Below, piece after piece: positions 1 to 7,480 of a stretch of DNA of 7,622 bases. The stretch is from Pseudomonadota bacterium (GTDB lineage Bacteria > Pseudomonadota > Alphaproteobacteria > Rhizobiales > Beijerinckiaceae). The translations under genes were made by a program, and so were the position numbers. Below the pieces are notes generated by a model. It made no database searches, was not told the origin of the DNA, and saw nothing but the letters and a program-made list of their open reading frames with translations. Each line of letters begins with the position of its first letter. Position 1 is the first letter of the stretch. The stretch lies in NCBI GenBank assembly GCA_023386155.1, contig JAEWKH010000013.1, forward strand, positions 1 through 7,622. The letters run 5' to 3'.

Positions 1-186
1 GGCGTGCTGTCGATGTCGGCGTTCAAGGCGGGGGCGGCGACCTCGACGTCGCACAAGATCCTGTACAACCAGGCGACGGGCGATCTGTCCTACGATTATG
101 ACGGCTCGGGTTCGGCGGCGGCGGTCAAGATCGCGACGCTCAATCCCGGCACAACGCTCAGCGCGTCGAACTTCTTCGTCGTGTGA
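1..186 (+). CDS. C-terminal end of an RTX/hemolysin-type calcium-binding secreted protein (5' partial)
   Basis: The reading frame is open from the first base and stops with TGA at 184-186, so only the last 61 residues are visible. They show the usual C-terminal layout of RTX (hemolysin-type calcium-binding) proteins exported by type I secretion: a phrase like 'HKILYNQATGDLSYDYDGSG', then 'AAVKIATLNPGTTLSASNFFVV'. In this family the segment follows the glycine-rich GGxGxDxxx repeats, and the last residues, ending in a hydrophobic tail (here FFVV), act as the uncleaved secretion signal. The calcium-binding repeats, any catalytic domain and the start all lie outside the window, so the function of the full protein (protease, adhesin, S-layer-like or other) cannot be told. 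It is convergent with the hydrolase gene and has no evident link to the suf operon. Confidence 0.75.
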   Translation, partial: GVLSMSAFKAGAATSTSHKILYNQATGDLSYDYDGSGSAAAVKIATLNPGTTLSASNFFVV

Positions 187-206
187 GTCGCGACGCTGCG
201 CGCAAT

Positions 207-221
207 CGGCGCGGAGCGCCG
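207..221 (+). other. Small GC-rich hairpin downstream of the RTX gene
   Basis: CGGCGC (207-212) and GCGCCG (216-221) form a 6-bp stem with a GGA loop, 20 bases after the RTX stop codon. No T-run follows on the + strand, so it is at best a weak 3'-end or RNA-stability structure for the RTX transcript. Confidence 0.35.
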
Positions 222-228
222 CAGGACT

Positions 229-260
229 AAAAACGATGGGCGGGCCCAGGGCCCGCCCAT
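229..260 (-). terminator. Intrinsic terminator of the hydrolase gene, possibly bidirectional
   Basis: ATGGGCGGGC (236-245) and GCCCGCCCAT (251-260) form a perfect 10-bp stem with a 5-base loop. Read on the minus strand, the stem is followed by CG and then TTTTT (complement of AAAAA at 229-233), the classic intrinsic terminator layout. It lies 25 bases past the stop codon of the minus-strand hydrolase. The + strand side has no T-tract, so it would stop the RTX transcript less efficiently. Confidence 0.8.
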
Positions 261-284
261 TGAACCGATCGTGTTGAGATCGGC

Positions 285-941
285 TCAGGCCGCTTCTTCC
301 GTCGTTCCCAGGCGCTTGTCGAGGTACTCGTCCACGGCCACCATCAGCTCGTCGACACGGCCGTCGAAGAAGTGGTTGGCGCCGTCGATCACGGCGTGCT
401 CGAGCTTCACGCCCTTCTGGGTCTTCACCTTCTCGATCACGCTGACCACGTCCTTGACCGGGGCGACCCGGTCTTCCGAGCCGTGCACGAAGAGGCCGGA
501 GGACGGGCAGGGGGCGAGGAACGAGAAATCGTATCGGTTGGCCATGGCGGCGATCGAGATGAAGCCCTCGATCTCCGGACGCCGCATGAGGAGCTGCATG
601 CCGATCCAGGCGCCGAAGGACACGCCGGCGATCCAGCAGGCGCGGGCGTCCGGGTTCATGGCCTGGGCCCAGTCGAGAGCCGCGGCGGCATCGGAGAGCT
701 CGCCTTGGCCGTGGTCGAAGGCGCCCTGGCTGCGGCCGACGCCGCGGAAGTTGAACCGCAGGACCGAGAAGCCACGCTTCACGAAGTCATAGTACAGGTT
801 GTAGACGATCTGGTTGTTCATCGTCCCGCCGAACTGCGGGTGCGGGTGCAGGATGATGGCGATGGGAGCGCCCTTTTCCTTGGCTGGCTGGTAGCGTCCC
901 TCGATGCGACCGGCAGGACCCGTGAAGATGACTTCAGGCAT
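285..941 (-). CDS. Alpha/beta hydrolase of the COG2945 type
   Basis: A 218-residue single-domain alpha/beta hydrolase, probably cytoplasmic since no signal peptide or membrane segment is visible. Near the N-terminus is the LHPHPQFGG motif (residues 31-39) typical of this subfamily. The nucleophile elbow is G-V-S-F-G with Ser108, and the likely acid and base are Asp157 (in VHGSED) and His190 (in GANHFF), so the catalytic triad looks complete. The substrate is unknown; the family is annotated only as a predicted hydrolase or esterase. I chose the ATG at 939-941 because the conserved MPEVIF start follows an AAGAGG ribosome-binding site 9 bases upstream. An in-frame GTG at 960-962 would add 7 residues and has its own GGAGG-like sequence. 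The gene is transcribed divergently from the suf operon and ends in the hairpin at 229-260. A functional link with Fe-S assembly is not shown by the sequence. Confidence 0.85.
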   Translation of the reverse strand: MPEVIFTGPAGRIEGRYQPAKEKGAPIAIILHPHPQFGGTMNNQIVYNLYYDFVKRGFSVLRFNFRGVGRSQGAFDHGQGELSDAAAALDWAQAMNPDARACWIAGVSFGAWIGMQLLMRRPEIEGFISIAAMANRYDFSFLAPCPSSGLFVHGSEDRVAPVKDVVSVIEKVKTQKGVKLEHAVIDGANHFFDGRVDELMVAVDEYLDKRLGTTEEAA

Positions 942-961
942 ATACGCGAACCTCTTGATCA

Positions 962-979
962 CCCCTCCATAGGGAGGGG
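962..979. repeat. Short inverted repeat in the hydrolase leader
   Basis: CCCCTCC (962-968) and GGAGGGG (973-979) pair with a 4-base loop (ATAG). It lies in the 5' leader of the minus-strand hydrolase. The sequence ACCCCTCC at its left edge and the GGGG-AAA at its right edge resemble the right arm of the larger palindromic element at 6094-6215, so it may be a short relic of the same kind of repeat. Confidence 0.4.
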
Positions 980-996
980 GAAAACTGCGGGCGACC

Positions 997-1024
997 TTGA
1001 CTCCAGGCCGCGGTTCCTCATAAA
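997..1024 (+). promoter_or_regulatory. Candidate sigma70-type promoter of the suf operon
   Basis: TTGACT (997-1002) matches the -35 consensus at five of six positions. It is followed after 16 bases by CATAAA (1019-1024), which matches the -10 consensus at four of six. Transcription would begin around 1030-1033, directly at the Irr-type palindrome. This is the best promoter-like pair I found upstream of the first desulfurase. The call rests on consensus matching only. Confidence 0.45.
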
Positions 1025-1031
1025 AGAACCC

Positions 1032-1046
1032 TTAGAACTATTCTAA
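1032..1046. promoter_or_regulatory. Irr-type iron-control operator (ICE-like box)
   Basis: TTAGAA-CTA-TTCTAA is a perfect 15-bp dyad with 6-bp arms and a 3-bp centre, in a locally AT-rich patch of otherwise GC-rich DNA. It agrees with the ICE/Irr-box motif known from Rhizobiales (TTAGAA and TTCTAA half-sites), bound by Irr, the Fur-family regulator that senses haem and iron status. It overlaps the expected transcription start of the candidate promoter at 997-1024, a position that favours repression when Irr is present (low iron), although activation cannot be excluded. It lies 128 bp before the desulfurase start at 1175. The motif match is seen directly; the regulator is inferred. Confidence 0.7.
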
Positions 1047-1174
1047 AATGTTCCATTGTTTCAAAAGGCTGCGCGGCGACGGCCATCAGGAGAAACATGG
1101 GACAGATGTGGTTGCGGTGCTTTAACACGGCAACCAGGGTCGATTGCAAGAATTTCGTGAGGCTTCAGGCAGCC

Positions 1175-2347
1175 ATGGCTTCCAGCCAGCGCACATATCT
1201 CGACCATAACGCGACCTCGCCCCTGCGGCCGGAGGTTGTCGAGGTCGTCCTGCGCGCGCTCCAGCTTCCCGGAAATGCCTCCTCGGTTCATGCCGAGGGC
1301 CGTGCCGCGCGGGCCGAGATCGAGAATGCCCGCGAGAAGGTGGCGCGTCTCGTCGGCGCCAGGGCCAAGAACGTCGTCTTCACCAGCGGCGGGACCGAAG
1401 CCGCCAACCTGGTCCTGACGCCGGGCTTCCGGCGACTGGGGCAGGGAGGGGCGTCGAGGCTTCTGCTCGGCGCGACCGAACACCCTTGCGTCCTCAACGG
1501 TCACCGCTTTCCCGCCGAAGCCGCCGGGATCGTTCCCGTGGACGGACGCGGTATCCTTGATCTCGCCTGGCTTAAAGCCCACCTGGAGATGGCGGGGGAC
1601 GAACGGGTTCTTTTATCCGTTCAGCTTGCCAACAACGAGACCGGCGTATTGCAGCCGGTGGCCGAGGCGGCCCGACTCGTGCACGAACATGGCGGCTTGA
1701 TCCATGCGGACGCCGTGCAGGCGGCCGGGAAGATCCCGGTCGACATGGCCGGGCTCGGCGTCGATGTCCTGACGCTCTCCGCCCACAAGATCGGCGGGCC
1801 GAAGGGAATCGGAGCCGTGATTCTCGCCTCCGACCAGTTCGAGATCGCCGAGAGGCTGGTCCGTGGCGGCGGCCAGGAGAAGGGCTTCAGGGCCGGCACG
1901 GAGAACGTGGCCGCCATCGCGGGCTTCGGCGCCGCGGCCGAGCTCGCCCTGGCGAGCCTGGAGCAGGAAGCCGGGCGGCTTCGGGGCCTGCGGGACGAGG
2001 CCGAGGCGCAGGTCCGCCGGATCGCCCCGGATGCACTTGTTGTGGCTTTCGACGCCGAGCGGTTGCCTAATACCTTGGCCTTTGCCATACCCGGCCTCAA
2101 AGCCGAGACGGCATTGATCGCCTTCGATCTGGCAGGGGTGGCCCTGTCCTCCGGTTCGGCCTGCTCGTCCGGAAAGGTCAAGCGATCGCATGTGCTCGAC
2201 GCCATGGGCGTGGAGCCCGCCCTGGCCGAGGGCGTCTTGCGTGTGAGTTTGGGGTGGTCGAGCACACAGGAGGACGTAATCCGCTTCGCGGAGGCGTGCG
2301 AAAGGGTGGTCGGCACCTTATATAAACGGAAGGCGAGCGCGGCCTGA
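1175..2347 (+). CDS. Cysteine desulfurase, class I (IscS/NifS-like), first gene of the suf operon
   Basis: A 390-residue PLP enzyme that converts cysteine to alanine and holds the sulfur as a persulfide for Fe-S cluster assembly. Numbered from the ATG at 1175, the N-terminal YLDHNAT motif is at 8-14, the PLP-stacking His is H103, the pyridine-nitrogen partner is D179 (HADAVQ), the Schiff-base Lys is K205 (SAHKIGGPKG) and the persulfide Cys is C330 in SSGSACSSG, the long flexible loop of class I enzymes. These lie within two residues of the E. coli IscS positions (H104, D180, K206, C328), so the enzyme looks full length and active. An in-frame ATG at 1097 has a better ribosome-binding site (AGGAG, 4 bases upstream) and would add 26 residues; I preferred 1175 because family homology begins there and the extra codons are less GC-rich at third positions. 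The gene is followed by sufB after 67 bases. In many Rhizobiales this position is labelled iscS, nifS or sufS2, so I give no symbol. Confidence 0.93.
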   Translation: MASSQRTYLDHNATSPLRPEVVEVVLRALQLPGNASSVHAEGRAARAEIENAREKVARLVGARAKNVVFTSGGTEAANLVLTPGFRRLGQGGASRLLLGATEHPCVLNGHRFPAEAAGIVPVDGRGILDLAWLKAHLEMAGDERVLLSVQLANNETGVLQPVAEAARLVHEHGGLIHADAVQAAGKIPVDMAGLGVDVLTLSAHKIGGPKGIGAVILASDQFEIAERLVRGGGQEKGFRAGTENVAAIAGFGAAAELALASLEQEAGRLRGLRDEAEAQVRRIAPDALVVAFDAERLPNTLAFAIPGLKAETALIAFDLAGVALSSGSACSSGKVKRSHVLDAMGVEPALAEGVLRVSLGWSSTQEDVIRFAEACERVVGTLYKRKASAA

Positions 2348-2414
2348 CAGGGCCGGTTCGCATTCCATGTCATCAACCCGCGGCCCTTGAAGCCGTGAGC
2401 GGTGGGAGAGACGG

Positions 2415-3887
<1,473 letters not shown>

Positions 3888-3898
3888 TCGCAACATAG

Positions 3899-3941
3899 CC
3901 CCTTGTCCCGAGGATCCGCCTGCGGCGGCGAAGGGCAGGGG
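3899..3941 (+). repeat. Imperfect hairpin after sufB
   Basis: CCCCTTGTCCC (3899-3909) pairs imperfectly with GGGCAGGGG (3933-3941). Inside it, CCGCC (3916-3920) pairs perfectly with GGCGG (3924-3928) around a TGC loop. There is no T-tract, so it is unlikely to terminate fully; it may act as a 3'-end stabiliser of sufB mRNA or be part of a dispersed repeat. Confidence 0.45.
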
Positions 3942-3957
3942 CGTCTCGTCGAAATCG

Positions 3958-3992
3958 TCCTTCGAGACCCGCGCGGAGCGCGCTTCTCAGGA
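3958..3992. repeat. REP-like palindromic element between sufB and sufC
   Basis: TCCT-TC-GAGA (3958-3967) pairs with TCTC-AGGA (3985-3992) with a 2-base bulge, and the inner CGCGC (3970-3974) pairs with GCGCG (3978-3982) around a GGA loop. The whole block, with flanking CG and TGAGGG, resembles the CGTCCTTCGAGAC...CTCAGGATGAGGG intergenic palindrome I recall as repeated in many Rhizobiales genomes. It ends 11 bases before the sufC ribosome-binding site. Confidence 0.6.
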
Positions 3993-4014
3993 TGAGGGTG
4001 TTAGGAAGATTACA

Positions 4015-4767
4015 ATGCTCGAAATCAAGAATCTTGTCGTCCAGATCGAGGACAAGCGCATTCTCAACGGCCTGAACCTCACCGTGAACAAGGGTGAGGT
4101 TGCGGCCATCATGGGGCCGAACGGGTCCGGCAAGTCGACCCTGTCCTATGTGATCGCCGGCAAGGAGGACTACGAAATCCTCGACGGCGAGATCCTGCTC
4201 GACGGCCAGAACCTGCTCGAGATGGAGCCGGACCAGCGCGCCGCCGCCGGCGTGTTCCTGGCCTTCCAGTACCCGCTGGAGATCCCCGGCGTCGCCTCGA
4301 TGACCTTCCTGAAGGCCACCCTCAATGCCCAGCGCAAGGCGCGCGGCGAAGAGGAGCTGACCACGCCGGACTTCATCAAGCGCGTGAATGCCGTGGCCAC
4401 CCAGCTCGAGATCCCGAAGGACATGCTCAAGCGCGCCCTCAATGTCGGCTTCTCCGGCGGCGAGAAGAAGCGCATGGAGATCCTGCAGATGGCGCTGCTG
4501 CAGCCGTCCTTCTGCATCCTGGACGAGACCGATTCCGGCCTCGACATCGATGCGCTGCGCATCGTGTCCGAGGGCGTGAACGCCCTGCGCTCGCCCGATC
4601 GCGCCTTCCTGGTCATCACGCACTATCAGCGCCTCCTGAACCACATCGTGCCCGACACCGTGCACGTGATGCATGGCGGCCGCATCGTGCGCTCGGGCGG
4701 CAAGGAGCTGGCGCTCGAGCTCGAGGCGAACGGCTATGCCGATTACCGGGAAAGCGAGGCCGCGTAA
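4015..4767 (+). CDS. sufC: Fe-S cluster assembly ATPase SufC
   Basis: A 250-residue cytoplasmic ABC-type ATPase that binds SufB and SufD and powers the rearrangement of the SufBC2D scaffold during cluster assembly. All nucleotide-binding motifs are present: Walker A GPNGSGKST (34-42), Q-loop Gln85, the signature SGGEKKR (147-153) in the form typical of SufC, Walker B CILDE with catalytic Glu171, the D-loop SGLD (174-177) and the H-loop His203 (ITHYQRLL). There are no membrane segments, which fits a soluble ABC subunit and not a transporter. Length matches the family (about 250). The start is supported by AGGAAG at 4003-4008, six bases upstream of the ATG. It follows the palindromic sufB-sufC spacer and ends one base before the sufD start codon, so the two are probably translationally coupled. 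Confidence 0.97.
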   Translation: MLEIKNLVVQIEDKRILNGLNLTVNKGEVAAIMGPNGSGKSTLSYVIAGKEDYEILDGEILLDGQNLLEMEPDQRAAAGVFLAFQYPLEIPGVASMTFLKATLNAQRKARGEEELTTPDFIKRVNAVATQLEIPKDMLKRALNVGFSGGEKKRMEILQMALLQPSFCILDETDSGLDIDALRIVSEGVNALRSPDRAFLVITHYQRLLNHIVPDTVHVMHGGRIVRSGGKELALELEANGYADYRESEAA

Positions 4768-4768
4768 C

Positions 4769-6082
4769 ATGGCTGACGTCACCCTCATGAAGACGCCGGC
4801 GGAAACCGCGCTGGCGCAGGCCTTCGAGAGCGCGAAGACGGCGTTGCCGGGCCAGACCGAGTCGCGCGCTCAGGCCTTCGAGCAATTCACCCAGCGGGGC
4901 CTGCCGCATCGCCGGGTCGAGGAGTTCAAGTACACCGATCTGCGCGCCCTGCTGCGCGAGGTCGCTCCTTTCGCGGATGCGCCCTCCACCGAGCAGGCCA
5001 AGGCTGCCCTGAAGGGCGCGAAGGCCCTCGCGGGCATCGAGGCGCTGCAGGTGCCGTTCGTGAACGGCCACTTCGTGCGCGAGGCGGTGGACTTCCGTGC
5101 GCTGCCCGAGAATGTCGAGATCGTGCCGCTGGCCGAGGCCCTGGCGAACGGTCACGACTGGCTGGCGAAGTTGAGCCCCGTTCCGTGGGCGAACGGCAAC
5201 CCGGTCTACCAGCTCAACACCTCCTTCATGGCCGACGGCGTCATGATCCGCGTGGCCGGCCCGGTCGAGACGCCAGTGCATCTGCGCTTCGTCACGGCAG
5301 CGAATTCCGCCGTCGCCACCGCGACTCGCGTCCTCGTGGTCGTGGAGGAGGGCGCGTCCGTGACACTGCTCGAGACGCATGAGAGCACCGATGGCGCCAA
5401 CCACCAGCCGAACGACGTGGTGGAGATGATCGCGGGCGACCGAACCAACGTTCAGCACGTGCGGGTCAATGCCGAGGGCGACAAGGCCCTGGCGCTCTCC
5501 ACGCTGGCCGCCAAGATCGGCGGCGATGCCGTGTTAAACAGCATCAACGTGGTGGCGGGCGCCGCCACCTCGCGTCATCAGGTCTTCGCCATTCTCGACG
5601 GCGAAAACACGAATATGCGCGTCAACGGCGCCACGATGCTGAAGGGTTCGCAGCACGGCGACTCGACGCTCGTGGTCGAGCACGGGGCTCCCCACTGCGA
5701 AAGCCGCGAGCTGTTCAAGACAGTCGTCGACAACGAGGCGACCGGCGTCTTCCAGGGCAAGATCATCGTTCCGCATCATGCCCAGAAGACCGACGGACGC
5801 ATGATGTCGGCGGCGCTCCTCCTCGAGGAGGGCGCCTCCATGAACAACAAGCCGGAGCTCGAAATCTTCGCCGACGATGTGCAGTGCGCCCATGGCGCCA
5901 CCTGCGGTCAGCTCGATGAGGATCTCCTGTTCTACCTCATGGCCCGCGGCCTGCCGAAGAAGGAGGCCGAAAGCCTCCTGGTTCAGGCGTTCCTCGGCGA
6001 GGCGCTCGAGTTCGTGGAGAACGAGAATGTCCGCGACGCGCTCATCGGGACGGTCGAGGGCTGGCTGAAGGCTCGCACCTGA
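4769..6082 (+). CDS. sufD: Fe-S cluster assembly protein SufD
   Basis: A 437-residue SufD, the SufB paralogue that pairs with it in the SufBC2D scaffold and is needed for iron acquisition into the nascent cluster. The family hallmarks are in the C-terminal half: GKIIVPHHAQKTD (330-342), then KPELEIFADDVQCAHGATCG (361-380), in which His375 corresponds to the functionally important His360 of E. coli SufD, and LFYLMARGLPKKEA (387-400) in the C-terminal helical part. The N-terminal helical region carries RRVEEFKYTDLR (48-59), also typical. The ATG at 4769 is one base after the sufC stop, with GAGG at 4756-4759 inside the sufC coding end, so coupling with sufC is likely. An alternative start at Met7 (4787) is possible but has no advantage. 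It is followed by a 152-base spacer filled by a palindromic element before sufS. Confidence 0.96.
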   Translation: MADVTLMKTPAETALAQAFESAKTALPGQTESRAQAFEQFTQRGLPHRRVEEFKYTDLRALLREVAPFADAPSTEQAKAALKGAKALAGIEALQVPFVNGHFVREAVDFRALPENVEIVPLAEALANGHDWLAKLSPVPWANGNPVYQLNTSFMADGVMIRVAGPVETPVHLRFVTAANSAVATATRVLVVVEEGASVTLLETHESTDGANHQPNDVVEMIAGDRTNVQHVRVNAEGDKALALSTLAAKIGGDAVLNSINVVAGAATSRHQVFAILDGENTNMRVNGATMLKGSQHGDSTLVVEHGAPHCESRELFKTVVDNEATGVFQGKIIVPHHAQKTDGRMMSAALLLEEGASMNNKPELEIFADDVQCAHGATCGQLDEDLLFYLMARGLPKKEAESLLVQAFLGEALEFVENENVRDALIGTVEGWLKART

Positions 6083-6093
6083 CTTTGCCCTTC

Positions 6094-6215
6094 CCCTTGC
6101 GGGGAGGGTGGCTGGAGTGAGCATAAGCGAACGGAAGTCGGGTGGGGGTCGTGCAGAGTGAAACGGTTCGAGTGCCTCCTGCACCACCCCCACCCCTTAC
6201 CCCTCCCCGCAAGGG
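6094..6215. repeat. Nested palindromic intergenic element between sufD and sufS
   Basis: The outer arms CCCTTGCGGGGAGGG (6094-6108) and its exact reverse complement (6201-6215) are 15 bp each and separated by 92 bases. Nested inside, 6140-6156 (GGGTGGGGGTCGTGCAG) pairs with 6179-6195 at 16 of 17 positions, leaving a 22-base loop. The whole fills nearly all of the sufD-sufS gap and could form a long branched hairpin or cruciform. It has the look of the dispersed palindromic intergenic elements of Rhizobiales. It has no T-tract after it, and the sufS ribosome-binding site (AAGAGG, 6224-6229) lies just beyond the right arm. Confidence 0.75.
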
Positions 6216-6234
6216 CGAGGGGAAAGAGGCAATC

Positions 6235-7470
6235 ATGAACGCTCCTGTGAAGCCATACGACCTCGAAGCGATCCGGGCGGAGTTCCCGATCCTGGCGAGC
6301 CAGGTCTATGGCAAGCCGCTCGTCTATCTCGACAATGCCGCCTCGGCCCAGAAGCCGCGCGCGGTGATCGACGCCATGGTGAACACCATGCAGTCGGGCT
6401 ACGCCAACGTCCATCGCGGCCTGCACTATATGGCGAACGTGGCGACCGAGGGCTTCGAGCGCGCGCGGGAGACCGTGCGGGAGTTCCTCAACGCCGAGTC
6501 CGTGGACGAGATCGTCTTCACCAAGTCGGCTACGGAAGCCTACAACCTCGTGGCGGATTCCTTCGGCCGCATGGAGATCGGGGAGGGGGACGAGATCATC
6601 CTCTCCATCATGGAGCACCATTCCAACATCGTGCCCTGGCACTTCCTGCGCGAGCGGAAGGGTGCGGTGATCAAATGGGCGCCCGTGGACGACGAGGGCA
6701 ACTTCCTCGTCGAGGAGTTCGAGAAGCTCATCACGCCGCGCACCAAGATCGTGGCCATCACGCACATGTCGAACGTGCTGGGCACCGTGACGCCGGCGAA
6801 GGAGATCATCCGCATCGCCCATGCCCATGGGGTGCCCGTCCTGATCGACGGGGCGCAGGGCGCCGTCCATCTCCAGGTCGACGTGCGCGACCTGGATGCG
6901 GATTTCTATGTCTTCACCGGCCACAAGGTCTATGGGCCGACCGGCATCGGCGTTCTCTACGGCAAGCGGGAATGGCTCGCGAAGATGCCACCCTACTCGG
7001 GCGGCGGCGAGATGATCCGCGAGGTGCGCCAGGACGCGATCACCTACAACGACCCGCCGCACCGCTTCGAGGCGGGCACGCCGCCGATCATCGAAGCCAT
7101 CGGGCTCGATGCGGCCCTGCGCTTCATGATGCAGCTCGGGCGGGAAAACATCCAGGCGCACGAGGCGGCGCTCTCGGCCTATGCCCATGAGCGGCTCGGC
7201 GCCATGAACTCCATCCGGATCATCGGCCGCGCCAGGGGCAAGGGCGCCATCCTGGCCTTCGAGATGAAGAACGCGCATGCCCATGACGTCGCGACCATCA
7301 TCGACCGGCAGGGCGTGGCCGTCCGGGCCGGGACCCACTGCGCCATGCCGCTCCTGGAGCGCTTCGGCGCGACTTCGACCTGCCGCGCCTCGTTTGGCCT
7401 CTACAACACCATGCAAGAAGTCGATAAGCTGGCGGATGCGTTGCAGAAGGCGGAAGCCCTGTTCGCGTGA
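6235..7470 (+). CDS. sufS: Cysteine desulfurase SufS (class II)
   Basis: A 411-residue PLP-dependent class II cysteine desulfurase (SufS/CsdA group), the sulfur source dedicated to the SUF pathway. Seen in the sequence: YLDNAASAQKP (31-41), the PLP-stacking H128 (MEHHSNIVPW), D205 and Q208 in LIDGAQ, the Schiff-base K231 in TGHKVYGPTG and the persulfide C369 in RAGTHCAMP, followed by SCRASFGLYNT-like STCRASFGLYNT (381-392). All lie five residues after their E. coli SufS equivalents (H123, D200, Q203, K226, C364). The short loop around the cysteine is the class II form, which usually needs a partner such as SufE or SufU; neither is visible here. The frame is open upstream to 6142 through the palindromic element, but the ATG at 6235 with AAGAGG five bases upstream and homology from there sets the start. 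The next gene follows after 10 bases. Confidence 0.96.
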   Translation: MNAPVKPYDLEAIRAEFPILASQVYGKPLVYLDNAASAQKPRAVIDAMVNTMQSGYANVHRGLHYMANVATEGFERARETVREFLNAESVDEIVFTKSATEAYNLVADSFGRMEIGEGDEIILSIMEHHSNIVPWHFLRERKGAVIKWAPVDDEGNFLVEEFEKLITPRTKIVAITHMSNVLGTVTPAKEIIRIAHAHGVPVLIDGAQGAVHLQVDVRDLDADFYVFTGHKVYGPTGIGVLYGKREWLAKMPPYSGGGEMIREVRQDAITYNDPPHRFEAGTPPIIEAIGLDAALRFMMQLGRENIQAHEAALSAYAHERLGAMNSIRIIGRARGKGAILAFEMKNAHAHDVATIIDRQGVAVRAGTHCAMPLLERFGATSTCRASFGLYNTMQEVDKLADALQKAEALFA

Positions 7471-7480
7471 GGATTGACCT

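Noticed and set aside
271..1046. Plus-strand open frames opposite the hydrolase (271-792, 372-1046)
   Set aside because: The minus-strand hydrolase has a full catalytic triad and family motifs. The plus-strand translations are compositional shadows.
1061..1582. Minus-strand open frame opposite the start of the first desulfurase
   Set aside because: Its translation is Gly/Arg/Pro-rich with no motif, and it covers the conserved N-terminal domain of the desulfurase.
4713..4724. CTCGAGCTCGAG palindrome near the end of sufC
   Set aside because: It is a 12-bp repeat of LE codons in favoured usage, expected by chance in coding DNA of this composition.
6142..6234. Longer N-terminus of SufS starting at 6142
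   Set aside because: The extra 31 codons translate the palindromic element into a Pro-rich segment. The ATG at 6235 has a good ribosome-binding site and matches family length.
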